Shown: positions 35,255 through 43,994 of the stretch, one piece after another | Numbering within the stretch: the stretch's first letter is position 1 | Layout of the letters: each line of letters begins with the position of its first letter | Source: Pedobacter jeongneungensis | Lineage (GTDB): Bacteria; Bacteroidota; Bacteroidia; Sphingobacteriales; Sphingobacteriaceae | Assembly (NCBI RefSeq): GCF_000633455.1 | Contig: NZ_AYMG01000022.1 | Span: 1-45,489 of the forward strand | DNA length: 45,489 nt | Reading direction: 5' to 3' | Made by a program: the position numbers and the translations under genes | The notes under the pieces: generated by a model | What the model was told of the DNA's origin: nothing | What the model saw: only the letters and a program-made list of their open reading frames with translations | Database searches by the model: none

Positions 35255-36343
35255 TCATCTTTTTTTCATTAAATGAAGATCAGAGATCATCATATCTTTA
35301 ACTAAAGTAGCAAGATCATATTTAGGCTCCCAACCCAATTGCGTTTTAGATTTGATTGGATCTCCCAATAATAAATCTACTTCTGTTGGCCTGAAATATT
35401 TAGGGTCAACCTCTACAATGGCGCTGCCTAAGAATAATTTATCACTTCTCAATCCATATTGATTCAAGAGTTCTTCATTCAAACCAATTATTACACCTTT
35501 TTCATTTTTATCTTTCCCCGAAAATTCGACATCAATACCTGACTCGGCAAAGCTCATTCGAACAAAATCGCGAACAGTGGTGGTAATACCTGTAGCTATA
35601 ACGAAATCTTTTGGCTTTTCTTGTTGCAGAATTAACCACATGGCCTCGATATAATCTTCAGCATGGCCCCCAATCCCTTTGAGCAAAAAGATTACCTAGA
35701 TATAGACATTTTTGCAGACCTAAAGCAATTTTAGATGCAGCCCTGGTAATTTTGCGAGTAAGAAAAGTTTCGCCCCTTAACGGACTTTTATGATTAAATA
35801 AAATTCCATTGCAGGAAAATATATCATATGCTTCACGGTAATTTACCATAATCCAATAAGAATACATTTTGGCAACAGCATAAGAGAACTAGGATAAAAA
35901 GTAGTGGTTTCACTCTGAGGAACGGCTTGCACTAGTCCATATAATTCAGACGTACTGGCTTGATAAATCTTGGTTTTTTTGTTAATCCTAAAATGCGTAC
36001 TGCTTCTAATCAACGTAAGGTACCAATACCATATGCATTAGCGGTGTACTCAGGCATATCAAAGCTTACATGTACATGGCTCATTGCCGCCAGACCGTAA
36101 ATTTCAACAGCCTGTATTCCATGAACTATTCGGATGAGGTTGGTAGAATCTGTAAAATCGCTATAAAGTATTTAAAACGAATATTTTGCTCATGCTGATC
36201 CTGATAAAGGTGATCAATGCGATCAATCTTAAATGATGATGAACGTCTTTTTAATCCATGAAAAAATATCCCTTCTTCAGTAAAAATTCAGCCAAATAAG
36301 CTCCGTCTTGTCCTGTAATGCCTGTAACTAAAGCAACCTTCAT
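35255..36343 (-). pseudogene. gmd: Decayed second copy of gmd
   Basis: Reading the minus strand from ATG 36343 gives KVALVTGITGQDGAYLAEF, then homology to the intact Gmd (17338-18465) continues in shifting frames to 35255. I count at least five frameshifts: after KKGY (near 36270), after IRF (near 36175), in an A-run before KIYQAS (near 35975), before YAVAKMYSYW (near 35880) and in DWGHAEDYIEAMW (near 35670, one extra G). There is also an in-frame TGA in TLR*LEA (near 36010). The two longest open pieces, 35255-35686 and 35658-35867, cover the C-terminal half. It cannot make a working enzyme. It resembles the intact copy but differs throughout, so it is an old paralogue or a remnant of an earlier polysaccharide locus. 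Confidence 0.9.
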
Positions 36344-36382
36344 ATTTATTGATATTATTTTAAAATAGCAATTGATGGACGA

Positions 36383-37660
36383 TTATAATCTAGCATCCGT
36401 CAAATCTCTATCTATAAAAGATTTCGTATCAAAGATTATGGCACCTTTTTTCCTAAAGCCCCCGTAATCAATTTCTAAAAACTGCCGATGTGCAACGGCC
36501 AAAATTACTAAATCGTAATGTTCAAAGCGGTTATTTTCAATCATTTGGATATTGTACTCAGCTTTCACTTCATCTGCGTTAGCCCAAGGATCATGTACGT
36601 CAACATGCATACTAAAAGATTTAAGTTCCCTATAGATATCGATTACCTTTGTATTGCGAGTATCGGGGCAATTTTCTTTAAAAGCAAAGCCTAATATCAG
36701 GGCTTTGGAACCATTAATCGCTTTATTTCTGGCTACCAACATCTTGATTACTTTATTGGCTACAAACATGCCCATATTGTCGTTTACTCTACGCCCGGAT
36801 AAAATTACTTCAGGCTTGTAACCCAGGGCTTCTGATTTATGGGCCAAATAATAAGGATCTACCCCAATGCAATGACCACCCACCAGGCCCGGCTTGTAAT
36901 TTAGAAAATTCCATTTAGTTGCTGCTGCAGCCAATACATCAGCTGTATCAATACCCATACGATCAAAAATTAACGCCAATTCATTAACAAAAGAAATATT
37001 TACGTCTCTTTGCGCATTCTCGATAGCTTTAGAGGCTTCGGCTACTTTAATGCTCGGCGCCAAATGGGTACCTGCAGTAATAATCGAGGCATAAAGTTGA
37101 TCGATTTCTTCAGCAATAGCAGTAGTAGAGCCAGAAGTTACTTTTTTAATTTTGGTAAGGGTATTGATTTTGTCTCCAGGATTGATCCTTTCTGGTGAAT
37201 AGCCACAAAAAAAATCGATATTATATTTTAGTCCAGAGATTTTTTCTAAAACAGGTACGCAATCTTCTTCTGTACAGCCAGGGTAAACAGTTGATTCGTA
37301 AATTACAATATCACCAACTTTAAGTACAATGCCCAACATTTTACTTGCTGAAAGTAAAGGTTGCAAATCTGGCCGCTTGAGGTGATCGATAGGAGTAGGT
37401 ACGGTTACAATGTATACAGTGCAAGCTGCCAGATCGGCTAAATTAACACTAAGTGTTAAGCCTACTTCAGCCTCAGAGAAAACGGCTTGCAAATCATCCA
37501 AATTAGCTTCATGTGTACGGTCTTCTAATTTATTTAGTTCGGCTACGCGACTTTCATTGGTATCAAAACCGATCACCTGGTGTTTTTTGGCAAATTCTAT
37601 TGCCAATGGCAGTCCAACATAACCTAAACCAATAATGGCAATCTGCTTTTTCGTATTCAT
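36383..37660 (-). CDS. UDP-N-acetylhexosamine 6-dehydrogenase (TviB/WbpO-type)
   Basis: The 425-residue nucleotide-sugar dehydrogenase has the NAD site IAIIGLGYVGLPLAIEFA, the family VPTPID and YESTVYPGCTEE, and the catalytic cysteine in GLVGGHCIGVDPYYLAHKSE. TviB/WbpO enzymes oxidise C6 of UDP-GlcNAc or UDP-GalNAc twice to give the uronic acid, which would make the polymer acidic. The substrate is inferred from resemblance to TviB rather than to UDP-glucose dehydrogenases. It has its own promoter and precedes the gmd pseudogene. Confidence 0.88.
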   Translation of the reverse strand: MNTKKQIAIIGLGYVGLPLAIEFAKKHQVIGFDTNESRVAELNKLEDRTHEANLDDLQAVFSEAEVGLTLSVNLADLAACTVYIVTVPTPIDHLKRPDLQPLLSASKMLGIVLKVGDIVIYESTVYPGCTEEDCVPVLEKISGLKYNIDFFCGYSPERINPGDKINTLTKIKKVTSGSTTAIAEEIDQLYASIITAGTHLAPSIKVAEASKAIENAQRDVNISFVNELALIFDRMGIDTADVLAAAATKWNFLNYKPGLVGGHCIGVDPYYLAHKSEALGYKPEVILSGRRVNDNMGMFVANKVIKMLVARNKAINGSKALILGFAFKENCPDTRNTKVIDIYRELKSFSMHVDVHDPWANADEVKAEYNIQMIENNRFEHYDLVILAVAHRQFLEIDYGGFRKKGAIIFDTKSFIDRDLTDARL

Positions 37661-37679
37661 TTTTCTTTCGGTGATTCGG

Positions 37680-37709
37680 CAAAGATAAGATAAATCGAGG
37701 ATGCTTTAA
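37680..37709 (-). promoter_or_regulatory. Promoter of the TviB-like dehydrogenase gene
   Basis: TATCTTTG on the minus strand at 37687-37680 is preceded, after a 19-base spacer, by TTA at 37709-37707 (one mismatch to TTG). The leader would be about 15 bases. Confidence 0.55.
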
Positions 37710-37892
37710 TCTGATATCATTACGGTATGAAATGTTTTTAACCACGAAGAACACAGAGAAAAATCACAGCATAAACAAATCTGGAAACAGATTAGTGCTT
37801 AAATGACCTTATATCTCTAATATATTAAAATTGCAGATTCAGCTGTAAAAATTCTCCGCTTCACTCAAAATGACAAAAACACTAAAATGAAA

Positions 37893-37926
37893 ATCGCTGA
37901 TAAATATTTTTATATTCATCAGCGAT
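37893..37926 (-). terminator. Terminator of the rfb operon
   Basis: A 9-bp perfect stem (37926-37918 with 37901-37893), extendable through an AT-rich loop, is followed on the minus strand by TTTTCATTTT. It lies about 20 bases after the rfbA stop. Between it and the dehydrogenase promoter (about 37730-37880) are short repeat-like phrases (ACCACGAAGAACACAGAG; CTCCGCTTCACTCAAAATGA) but no gene. Confidence 0.7.
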
Positions 37927-37944
37927 AGCAATATTTAAATAAAA

Positions 37945-38805
37945 TTATTTGATCTGTTTCAACAAATAACTGCCATAACCGCTTTTAACCAATGGGGTAG
38001 CAATAGCTTTTAGTTGTTCTGTATTAATAAAGCCCATGCGATAAGCAATCTCTTCGATACATCCGATTTTTAAACCCTGGCGCTCTTCTATAATTTGTAC
38101 AAACTGTCCGGCCTGCATTAAAGAGGTAAAGGTCCCTGTGTCTAACCATGCTGTTCCACGACTTAATACCCCTACTTTTAGTTTACCACGCTCTAAATAA
38201 ACACGATTTACATCGGTAATTTCATATTCACCACGAGGAGATGGTTTGATATTTTTTGCAATTTCGACTACTTCGTTATCGTAAAAATACAATCCAGGTA
38301 CGGCATAATCTGATTTTGGTTGAAGTGGCTTCTCTTCAATGGAAATGGCTTTTTTATTGGCATCAAACTCCACTACGCCATAACGTTCAGGATCTGCTAC
38401 CTGATATGCAAATACCACACCGCCGTCAGGGTCTGAACTGGCCTGTAATAATTTTGCCATTCCATCACCATGAAAAATATTATCACCTAATACCAGTGCT
38501 ACTTTATCTTTACCTATAAACTCTTGACCAATTACGAAGGCCTGTGCTAAACCATTAGGCTCAGCCTGTACTGCATAGCTAAACTTACAGCCCAGTGAAG
38601 CCCCATCACCTAATAATTTCTCGAAATTAGGCAAATCGTGAGGGGTCGAGATAATGAGGATTTCTTTTATACCAGCCAGCATTAGGGTTGATAAGGGATA
38701 ATAAATCATCGGTTTATCGTAAACCGGCATCATTTGTTTACTACAAGCCAAAGTTAAGGGGTGCAAACGTGTTCCGCTGCCACCAGCTAAGATTATACCT
38801 TTCAT
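37945..38805 (-). CDS. rfbA: Glucose-1-phosphate thymidylyltransferase
   Basis: Makes dTDP-glucose from dTTP and glucose-1-phosphate. The 286-residue product has the signature GGSGTRLHPLTLACSKQMMP and YDKPMIYYPLSTLMLAGI, then LGDNIFHG and EEKPLQPKSDYAVPGLYFYD; length is typical. It is last in the rfbB-rfbC-rfbD-rfbA operon, after a 60-base spacer that contains a TTAGATTTGAG repeat. Its product feeds both the rhamnose and the amino-sugar branches. Confidence 0.96.
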   Translation of the reverse strand: MKGIILAGGSGTRLHPLTLACSKQMMPVYDKPMIYYPLSTLMLAGIKEILIISTPHDLPNFEKLLGDGASLGCKFSYAVQAEPNGLAQAFVIGQEFIGKDKVALVLGDNIFHGDGMAKLLQASSDPDGGVVFAYQVADPERYGVVEFDANKKAISIEEKPLQPKSDYAVPGLYFYDNEVVEIAKNIKPSPRGEYEITDVNRVYLERGKLKVGVLSRGTAWLDTGTFTSLMQAGQFVQIIEERQGLKIGCIEEIAYRMGFINTEQLKAIATPLVKSGYGSYLLKQIK

Positions 38806-38810
38806 ATTAG

Positions 38811-38839
38811 ATTTGAGATTTGAGAGATTAGATTTGAGT
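38811..38839. repeat. Short direct repeats between rfbD and rfbA
   Basis: The unit TTAGATTTGAG occurs twice, with an extra ATTTGAGA between the copies. No coding role is seen. It may be a small dispersed intergenic repeat or slippage product. Confidence 0.4.
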
Positions 38840-38865
38840 AAATACTCAAGCTAACAGCTTATTAT

Positions 38866-39726
38866 TTATCTATTATTAATTTGTTTTATACATTCTACCA
38901 GGCTATCTCTCCAATAAGGGATTTCGATATTAAAAGCCTCTTTAATCTTGGTTTTATCCATTACCGAAAATGCCGGACGGGTAGCTTGAGTTGGATAAGC
39001 AGATCCTGGAATGGGATTTACTTTAACACTTGCTTCATTGATATCAAAAATTGCTTTAGCAAAATCAAACCATGAGGTTACGCCTTCATTACTATAGTGA
39101 TATATGCCATAAGCTTTTGAGGAACTAGCAATCACATCAAAAATAGAATTCGCCAGATCAATGGCATAAGTTGGTGTACCTACCTGATCAGCTATGATAT
39201 TCAATTCATCACGTTCAGCGCCAAGCTTTAACATCGTTTTCACGAAATTATTTGCATATTCAGAATATAACCAACTGGTACGAATAATGAAATATGCAGG
39301 TAGTATTGAGGCAACAGCTTTTTCGCCATCTAATTTAGTTACTCCGTAAACATTGATCGGCCTAGCTTCATCTTCCTCTTTAAGCAATTTCACTTCATTT
39401 CCCTCGAAAACGAAATCGGTAGAAATATGTACAAGTGTTACGTCATTGGCCAAACAAGCCGAGGCGAGATAAGTTGCGCCAGTTTCATTAATGGCTTTAG
39501 CTAAATCAACATCTTCTTCTGCTTTATCAACTGCGGTATATGCTGCGCAGTTGATTACATAAGCAGGGTTTTCTTTTGCCAAAAGAGTATTTAGAGCACT
39601 CTCATTTAAAATATTTGCATCTTGCTCAGTAGGAAAAACAATTTCTATAATTCCCCTTCGTTCTGCAACTACCTTTAAACACTGGCCCAATTGCCCGCCA
39701 GCACCAATAACTAATATTTTACTCAT
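38866..39726 (-). CDS. rfbD: dTDP-4-dehydrorhamnose reductase
   Basis: Last step of dTDP-L-rhamnose synthesis. The 286-residue SDR protein has ILVIGAGGQLGQCL, INCAAYTAVDKAEED, HISTDFVFEG and the catalytic YGVTKLDGE, followed by IIRTSWLYS. Its start overlaps the rfbC stop by 4 bases. Confidence 0.95.
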   Translation of the reverse strand: MSKILVIGAGGQLGQCLKVVAERRGIIEIVFPTEQDANILNESALNTLLAKENPAYVINCAAYTAVDKAEEDVDLAKAINETGATYLASACLANDVTLVHISTDFVFEGNEVKLLKEEDEARPINVYGVTKLDGEKAVASILPAYFIIRTSWLYSEYANNFVKTMLKLGAERDELNIIADQVGTPTYAIDLANSIFDVIASSSKAYGIYHYSNEGVTSWFDFAKAIFDINEASVKVNPIPGSAYPTQATRPAFSVMDKTKIKEAFNIEIPYWRDSLVECIKQINNR

Positions 39727-40271
39727 ATATGCTGTAGTTCGGAAAAAGGTTTTAAAAGTAGGTCTTTATCCGATATGGCCTTATCTTTTTCTGGGATTAA
39801 CCAATCGATATTCAAATCCATATCATTATAAATTACCCCAGTTTCTGAAGCTTTATTGAAAAAATTATCACATTTATATAAAAACTCAGCGGTTTCACTT
39901 AATACTGAAAAGCCATGAACAAATCCCTTGGGAATATACAGTTGCAATTTATTTTCAGCACTTAAACGTACTGCAATATGTTTACCATATGTTGGTGAGC
40001 CTGGGCGTACATCAACGGCAACATCCAGTACTTCGCCTTTAGTTACACGAACCAGTTTTGCCTGAGCAAACTCTCCTGTCTGCGCATGTAAGCCACGGAT
40101 TACACCATAGGAAGAATAAGATTGATTATCCTGAACAAACCGACCTGATAAACCAGTTTTTTCTTCAAAAGTATTTTGGTTAAAACTTTCGAAAAAATAA
40201 CCTCTTGGATCTTCGAATACCCTTGGTTTAATAATCAGGCAGTCTTTTAATCCTGTTTGTTCAATTTCCAT
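39723..40271 (-). CDS. rfbC: dTDP-4-dehydrorhamnose 3,5-epimerase
   Basis: Cupin epimerase of 182 residues with DPRGYFFESFNQNTFEE, VQDNQSYSSYGVIRGLHAQ (catalytic His in RGLH), VLDVAVDVRPGSPTYGK and YIPKGFVHGFSVLSE. Size and motifs match RmlC. It abuts rfbB (1-base overlap) and overlaps rfbD, so the three are coupled. Confidence 0.95.
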   Translation of the reverse strand: MEIEQTGLKDCLIIKPRVFEDPRGYFFESFNQNTFEEKTGLSGRFVQDNQSYSSYGVIRGLHAQTGEFAQAKLVRVTKGEVLDVAVDVRPGSPTYGKHIAVRLSAENKLQLYIPKGFVHGFSVLSETAEFLYKCDNFFNKASETGVIYNDMDLNIDWLIPEKDKAISDKDLLLKPFSELQHI

Positions 40272-41323
40272 TATTTATTGCTATACTGTTGTTCGTAGTA
40301 AGATTGATAATTTCCAGAGGTTACATTGTTTAACCAGTCTTCGTTTTGCAGATACCAGTCAACCGTTTTCGCTAACCCTTCTTCAAACTGTAAACTTGGT
40401 ACCCAGTCTAATTGGTTTTGCAACTTACTCGAATCAATGGCATATCGTAAATCATGGCCAGCGCGATCAGTTACATAAGTGATTAGTTTAGCCGATTCCC
40501 CAGCTTCGCGACCTAATTTTTGATCCATGATGGTGCAAAGTAAATTGATCAGGTCGATATTTTTCCACTCGTTGTGTCCACCAATATTGTAGGTATCACC
40601 AGTTTTTGAATTGTGGAAAATCACATCGATTGCCCTGGCATGATCTTCTACCCATAACCAATCGCGTACATTTTCACCTTTACCATATACTGGCACAGCT
40701 TTGTTATTTTTAATATTATTAATGGCTAATGGGATCAGTTTCTCTGGAAAATGATGAGAACCATAATTGTTAGAGCAGTTAGAAATAACGCAATCCATGC
40801 CATAGGTATCGTGGTAAGCCCTCACAAAGTGATCTGAACTGGCTTTTGAAGCCGAATATGGACTATGCGGATCGTAAGCAGTGGTTTCAGTGAACATACC
40901 TTCTTCACCTAAAGCACCATATACTTCATCGGTACTTACATGGTAAAAACGTTTTTTATCGTAATCGCCTTTCCAATATTCTCGGGCTGCATTTAATAAA
41001 TTTACTGTGCCAATTACATTGGTAATTACAAAAGCTGTTGGATCAGAGATAGAACGATCTACATGACTTTCTGCGGCAAGATGAATCACTGCATCGAAAT
41101 TTTCTGTTTTAAACAGGTCAAACATCGCATTTGCATCTGTAATATCTTCTTTTACAAATCTATAGTTTGGCTTGTTTTCAATATCTGTTAAATTAGCAAG
41201 ATTACCGGCATAGGTAAGTTTATCTAAATTAACAATTTCGTACCCGGGATAGTTATTGACAAAACGGCGGACTACATGGGAGCCTATAAAGCCCGCTCCA
41301 CCAGTGATTAAGATTTTTTTCAC
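40271..41323 (-). CDS. rfbB: dTDP-glucose 4,6-dehydratase
   Basis: Converts dTDP-glucose to dTDP-4-keto-6-deoxyglucose. The 350-residue SDR protein has ILITGGAGFIGSHVVRRF, HLAAESHVDRSI, STDEVYGALG and the catalytic YSASKASSDH, with YGKGENVRDWLWVEDH later. It is first in the operon. Its product is the branch point: RfbC/RfbD lead to rhamnose, the FdtA-type isomerase at 29976 to a 3-amino sugar. Confidence 0.96.
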   Translation of the reverse strand: MKKILITGGAGFIGSHVVRRFVNNYPGYEIVNLDKLTYAGNLANLTDIENKPNYRFVKEDITDANAMFDLFKTENFDAVIHLAAESHVDRSISDPTAFVITNVIGTVNLLNAAREYWKGDYDKKRFYHVSTDEVYGALGEEGMFTETTAYDPHSPYSASKASSDHFVRAYHDTYGMDCVISNCSNNYGSHHFPEKLIPLAINNIKNNKAVPVYGKGENVRDWLWVEDHARAIDVIFHNSKTGDTYNIGGHNEWKNIDLINLLCTIMDQKLGREAGESAKLITYVTDRAGHDLRYAIDSSKLQNQLDWVPSLQFEEGLAKTVDWYLQNEDWLNNVTSGNYQSYYEQQYSNK

Positions 41324-41348
41324 AGTTATTAAATGATTTTCAATTCGC

Positions 41349-41378
41349 TAAAGTAAGGTAGATTTAATTGATTTACAA
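41349..41378 (-). promoter_or_regulatory. Promoter of the rfbBCDA operon
   Basis: TTG on the minus strand at 41378-41376, a 19-base spacer and TTACTTTA at 41356-41349 (two mismatches to TAnnTTTG). The leader would be about 20 bases. Confidence 0.5.
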
Positions 41379-42306
41379 GTAATTTTACCTTTCATGGCAG
41401 CTATTTTCACAGAAAGCAAAATAATAGCAGTCAGAATATCCAATTTGTTTTTAGCTAAAATAATTTTTTGTTAATCATTAATAAAGCATCAATGCACAAG
41501 TATTAATAATTCCAAATAACCCAGAGTTGTGATTAGATTAACCAAATAAATCAAACATATGGGCACTTTTTTGGTCACAGAGGAATTTTAGTTTACTTCT
41601 TTTTGATTAATATTACTGCTTCTCCTCTGAGCAGATTCCAAGTAATGATGAAAATTTCCAATTAACCTTTTCGTCATCTAAATTAACCTCTTTTAAAATT
41701 ACTCTTAAAACTCCTTCATAAGGACGCAACGAATCAATGGACAGTTTTAACAAAAGCGACTTATTGAATATACTTCTTTTATTTGCTACCCACTTTATCA
41801 AAATCCAGCGCCTGTACATCATAATACCACGAAGAATTAAATTTCGCGATTAAAATTCACAAGATAGGCCATCCTTCGGAAAGCGGCATAAAGGAGGGAT
41901 TTTAAGACAGATCGAGTTTATGTGGGCTTATTTCTTCGCATCACCACTTTTCTATTGGTTCCGGATTGAAGATATCGCTCATGAAATATCCAATTAAAAA
42001 TACAAAGCTACATTATAAACCTATGATTAGTTTCATCCTACCTGAATCTAATGCAAAGGTAATATGTTAACCACCAAACAGTCTTAGAGAACTAAAGAAT
42101 CCAAGAATTTATTGTTTACTTAACCAACCCCGCTATTGATTATGGCTTTCCTGCCTGTTTGGGATAATAAAGGCTAATATTTTTTTATTCCAATTGAAAA
42201 AAATTAAGATAAAGATGAAAAACAGAGTGCGTTTCAATAACTAGTAGCTGATGCAATTATGATAAATACATCTGAAGAATATGATGTAGCGTGGGGCGTC
42301 AAGGGA
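41379..42306. other. Gene-poor junction between the polysaccharide locus and the mobile element
   Basis: About 930 bases with no recognised gene. It has a 69-codon minus-strand frame (41822-41613, discussed separately), a minus-strand -7-like TACCTTTG (42061-42054) without a good -33, and an ACCACGAAGAA phrase (near 41825) like one at 37741. No tRNA gene or clear direct-repeat attachment site was seen. This is probably where the element on the right ends, or where its neighbour decayed. Confidence 0.45.
41613..41822 (-). CDS. Small unrecognised frame, possibly a gene remnant
   Basis: It would encode 69 residues, with the fairly regular, charged segment LSIDSLRPYEGVLRVILKEV in the middle. It starts at an ATG-ATG pair. 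I recognise no family, and no clear ribosome binding site is visible. A promoter-like -7 box lies about 230 bases upstream. It may be a fragment of a decayed gene or a chance frame. Confidence 0.2.
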   Translation of the reverse strand: MMYRRWILIKWVANKRSIFNKSLLLKLSIDSLRPYEGVLRVILKEVNLDDEKVNWKFSSLLGICSEEKQ

Positions 42307-43383
42307 TTATCTTCCCCTCCCCCGCGTTTTATTTTTTGAATCAAAATCTTCGCTTGAATTCTTAATTGCAAGGTCGGGAACATTATTAGGTTGATATATA
42401 TTCTGATCGTCATTAAATATTATCCTATCACCCTGAAAAAATCCTTCGGGACGAACTGATGGCCTTACCAAGCGCCTAAAATCAATAATCTCATTTCCGT
42501 CATAGACATTTTTTGTACGATGATTAATTAATGTAAACCCGGTAACAGTCGCACCGTTGGTATGATAAATGATATCAATATTTAGCTTCTTACGGAATAC
42601 CTCAGAAAGATCAGATTTATAGTTTTTCCTCAGATAAGAATGCCAGAAGGCAGGGTGGCGGACCGGTTCACCGGAAACAACCTTTAAGTTCAGCTCGATT
42701 GCCTGTTTAATTGCACCAACTTCGATGCTGTCACTTTTATAGTTTTTTATGATTTTATCAATAATGTTCAGATCTACCTTCCAAAGTGTTCTGGAGTGCC
42801 TCACCATATACAGGGCTGAAGAACCATTAATGTAGGCTGAATAGCCCATAGTCTTTAATAGAATCTTGAACTGGTCCATTGTTGAGAATTGATAAGTAAC
42901 TGCTTTTGAATAATCTATCACGGCCTGGGCAACAGGGTCAAAGCCTATGAGCTGGTGTAATGCCAGAGATGCCCTCATTTTTTCATATCGGGATTCAACA
43001 GATTTCCTATTTTTACACACCCTGACCGAAACTATGTGTATATGATTGTTTGTATTATCATTATGAAAATAGATCAGGTGGGGATTATCAGCATAGCCCA
43101 TTTTTTCGAGCCAAAGCCCGGCAATATGCGTTAACTGATGTTTGTCATATGAGCGGCCTTTAGCCATTATAACTGCATGAAGCTGCTTGTTTTTAACTTT
43201 TGGGTTAAGCACCCCAATCATCTGCAGGTAAGACCTATAATCCGAGGGTTTAGGCTTATCCAGTATTGATAGAGATTGGAAGTTTTTAACACACATCAGC
43301 TCGGCCTTTCCTGCGGAGACCTTGTCTGCATTATATTTAATTGCCGCAAACCGGCTATTAGATGAAAGAAACTGAACTATCAT
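42307..43383 (-). CDS. MobB-type relaxase/mobilization nuclease
   Basis: The 358-residue product has the three-motif layout of relaxases (VirD2/MobA superfamily): an N-terminal region rich in Tyr, Asn and Ser (ending SDYRSYLQMIG), HAVIMAKGRSYDKHQLTHIA, and the metal-binding HIHIVSVRV preceded by HNDNTNN, which fits the histidine motif. Relaxases nick oriT and lead the transferred strand. The C-terminus is basic (KNKTRGRGR). The start follows the mobC-like gene by 33 bases; the order mobC then relaxase is usual in Bacteroidota mobile elements. Confidence 0.85.
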   Translation of the reverse strand: MIVQFLSSNSRFAAIKYNADKVSAGKAELMCVKNFQSLSILDKPKPSDYRSYLQMIGVLNPKVKNKQLHAVIMAKGRSYDKHQLTHIAGLWLEKMGYADNPHLIYFHNDNTNNHIHIVSVRVCKNRKSVESRYEKMRASLALHQLIGFDPVAQAVIDYSKAVTYQFSTMDQFKILLKTMGYSAYINGSSALYMVRHSRTLWKVDLNIIDKIIKNYKSDSIEVGAIKQAIELNLKVVSGEPVRHPAFWHSYLRKNYKSDLSEVFRKKLNIDIIYHTNGATVTGFTLINHRTKNVYDGNEIIDFRRLVRPSVRPEGFFQGDRIIFNDDQNIYQPNNVPDLAIKNSSEDFDSKNKTRGRGR

Positions 43384-43416
43384 GATTTCGGATCTAAATA
43401 AAAACTAAACTTATGA

Positions 43417-43800
43417 TTAATTATTGCCAATAAGCTTAATTAACTTTTTCATGCATTTCCCTATATTATATTGTGTTTCATAACACTTGGCGACCAAAGA
43501 AATTAATTTATTCATATAATATTTATCGGTCGGTAAATCGATAGCGCATTTTTGCACGAAATTTCGAATGGCCAAGGTCGAGGAAGCCGACTCGACCGCA
43601 ACGCGATCCAGCCACTCGACCAGATGAGCTGAGTCATGTAAAAGATGTGCCCTCTTATCAAATAATATTCTCCGGATATATTCGGACATCGTAACGCCGA
43701 GCTTTTTGATTTCTTTTTTCATCTCGGTGTACTCTTTATCTGTCATACAGCATATCGCTTTTCGGTTTCGCAATTCATTAACTTTATATGGTTTCTTCAT
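43417..43800 (-). CDS. MobC-like relaxosome accessory protein
   Basis: From ATG 43800 the product is 127 residues: a basic start (MKKPYKVNELRNRKAICC), a ribbon-helix-helix-like MTDKEYTEMKKEIKKLGVTMSEYIR segment (shown here as MTDKEYTEMKKEI and GVTMSEYIRRIL), then helices. MobC proteins bind oriT DNA and help the relaxase nick. An in-frame ATG at 43857 would add 19 residues (MHLSALAGLQARS...). I prefer the inner start because the family core begins there and a purine-rich stretch precedes it, but cannot exclude the longer form. Confidence 0.75.
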   Translation of the reverse strand: MKKPYKVNELRNRKAICCMTDKEYTEMKKEIKKLGVTMSEYIRRILFDKRAHLLHDSAHLVEWLDRVAVESASSTLAIRNFVQKCAIDLPTDKYYMNKLISLVAKCYETQYNIGKCMKKLIKLIGNN

Positions 43801-43857
43801 AACATTTTTTTTCTTTAAGGAGCGAGCCTGAAGTCCGGCCAACGCCGACAAATGCAT

Positions 43858-43994
43858 CGGTCTTAGGGTAAATGTGATCCAGGCAACGAGCGTTCCGAAA
43901 TATTATTTTTTGGGATCGGTTATACATTATCAAACGCTGACATGAAACCCGCCATTGCCTGCATTATCTATAGGCTAGTAAGCACAGGGATGCC
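43858..43994. other. Candidate oriT region upstream of the mob genes
   Basis: A non-coding stretch of about 140 bases between the mobC-like gene and the gene before it. Transfer origins commonly lie just upstream of mobC/relaxase genes. It holds short inverted repeats (AGGCAA near 43880 with TTGCCT near 43957). No nic consensus was recognised, so the assignment rests on position. Confidence 0.3.

Noticed and set aside
35255..35867. Two separate small genes
   Set aside because: Both are fragments of one frameshifted gmd; they overlap and join when a single extra G is removed.
41379..42306. CRISPR array or tRNA attachment site at the element boundary
   Set aside because: No regular repeat-spacer pattern and no tRNA-like fold or direct repeat was found by eye.
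43858..43994. A classical nic site
   Set aside because: No recognised nic consensus; kept only as a positional oriT candidate.
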